In this document: piece by piece, positions 13,348 to 13,630 of the stretch
Layout: each line of letters begins with the position of its first letter
Position numbering within the stretch: position 1 is the stretch's first letter
Source of the DNA: Planctomycetaceae bacterium
Lineage (GTDB): Bacteria; Planctomycetota; Planctomycetia; Pirellulales; Thermoguttaceae
Assembly (NCBI GenBank): GCA_031283515.1
Contig: JAITBS010000141.1
Span: forward strand, 1 to 13,630
Reading direction: 5' to 3'
DNA length: 13,630 nt
Notes under the pieces: generated by a model
Databases searched by the model: none
What the model was told of the DNA's origin: nothing
Seen by the model: only the letters and a program-made list of their open reading frames with translations
Position numbers and translations under genes: made by a program

Positions 13348-13630
13348 TAATATATTCAGTGGAATTATTATTTTTTATTCTTCACCCCAAAGGGGTGGCA
13401 TTTTCATAACCGTAGGTCAAGCGAAGCGCGACCTACGGTAAGTACCTCGCAACAACATCGTCTGAAAGACGAAACTAAACGATCCGAATCACACCTTCGA
13501 TAATTAAAATTCTGTCTTTCAGACAGAGATTTTTTAGTTGTACGAGTCCGCAGGTCGATGACCTGCGGTTATGAAAATCACACCCCTGTCGGGGTGAAAA
13601 TCGAAAAACAAAAATGCCACTGATATATTA
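13348..13630. repeat. Palindromic multi-hairpin element D (may run past the window edge)
   Basis: Outer ends TAATATATTCAGTGG (13348-13362) and CCACTGATATATTA (13617-13630) are inverted copies and match the ends of elements B and C. Inside are CACCCCaaaGGGGTG (13383-13397), a 10-base stem ACCGTAGGTC/GACCTACGGT (13409-13439), TCGTCTgaaAGACGA (13458-13472), TCTGTCTttcAGACAGA (13511-13527), a 9-base stem CCGCAGGTC/GACCTGCGG (13548-13568) and CACCCCtgtcGGGGTG (13581-13596). The left half is also an inverted copy of the right half, for example 13400-13418 against 13560-13578 with one mismatch. Confidence 0.75.

Larger units (their letters stand above)
13124..13630. other. Long intergenic region made of repeat elements
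   Basis: The 507 bases to the window edge hold element C (13162-13305), a short hairpin motif (13315-13335) and the palindromic element D (13348-13630). No coding sequence is supported on either strand, and no conventional terminator follows the SGNH stop codon. Confidence 0.55.

Overview
The window reads as a chromosomal piece of a planctomycete (phylum Planctomycetota), probably a moderately AT-rich, perhaps gut- or sediment-associated lineage. The grounds are a hydrazine-synthase-alpha-like dihaem protein fused to an FGE-sulfatase domain, large secreted SGNH-hydrolase and CBM9-like proteins, a PD-(D/E)XK protein family I associate with planctomycetes, and mostly weak or absent Shine-Dalgarno sites. 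This is inference from family content; no rRNA or tRNA is present. All recognised genes lie on the + strand.

Layout. Bases 1-2073 hold three closely spaced genes: the 3' end of a PD-(D/E)XK nuclease-fold protein, a secreted CBM9-like carbohydrate-binding protein, and a tRNase Z-like metallo-hydrolase of the short, plant-like type. A good sigma70-type promoter and a two-tier hairpin in the leader (2105-2193) precede the largest gene (2265-5672), a secreted 1135-residue protein with a beta-propeller-like region, two CXXCH haem sites and a C-terminal FGE-sulfatase-fold domain that lacks the FGE active-site cysteines.

Bases 5709-6848 look like a recombination scar. A truncated RHS-core tail runs in frame into a small Rpn/DUF4351-type C-terminal module, followed by a second, diverged copy of that module. 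Both modules have strong Shine-Dalgarno sites, unlike their neighbours. Directly downstream is a complete umuC (translesion polymerase subunit) without a visible umuD. A membrane-anchored coiled-coil protein with a MotE/MgtE-N-like helical tail follows.

Bases 8997-13630 alternate two genes (an ABC-2-type ATPase without its permease, and a secreted protein with one intact and one apparently dead SGNH domain) with three long intergenic stretches of 500-700 bases. These stretches carry a family of small, non-coding, inverted-repeat elements. They share ends reading TAATMTATCAGTGGAAT, a GGTAGGC...TTTCGCCGAAA module, and an internal hairpin with one compensatory base-pair change between copies. 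The last 283 bases form a large palindromic element built of at least six smaller hairpins. Simple tandem repeats (7-mer and 5-mer) and one clear Rho-independent terminator with no obvious gene upstream also lie in these regions.

The genes do not form a single pathway. The exported proteins (CBM9-like, dihaem/FGE-fold, SGNH) fit a cell-surface or periplasmic polysaccharide-handling lifestyle. The most unusual material is the repeat-element family and the RHS/Rpn/umuC region.
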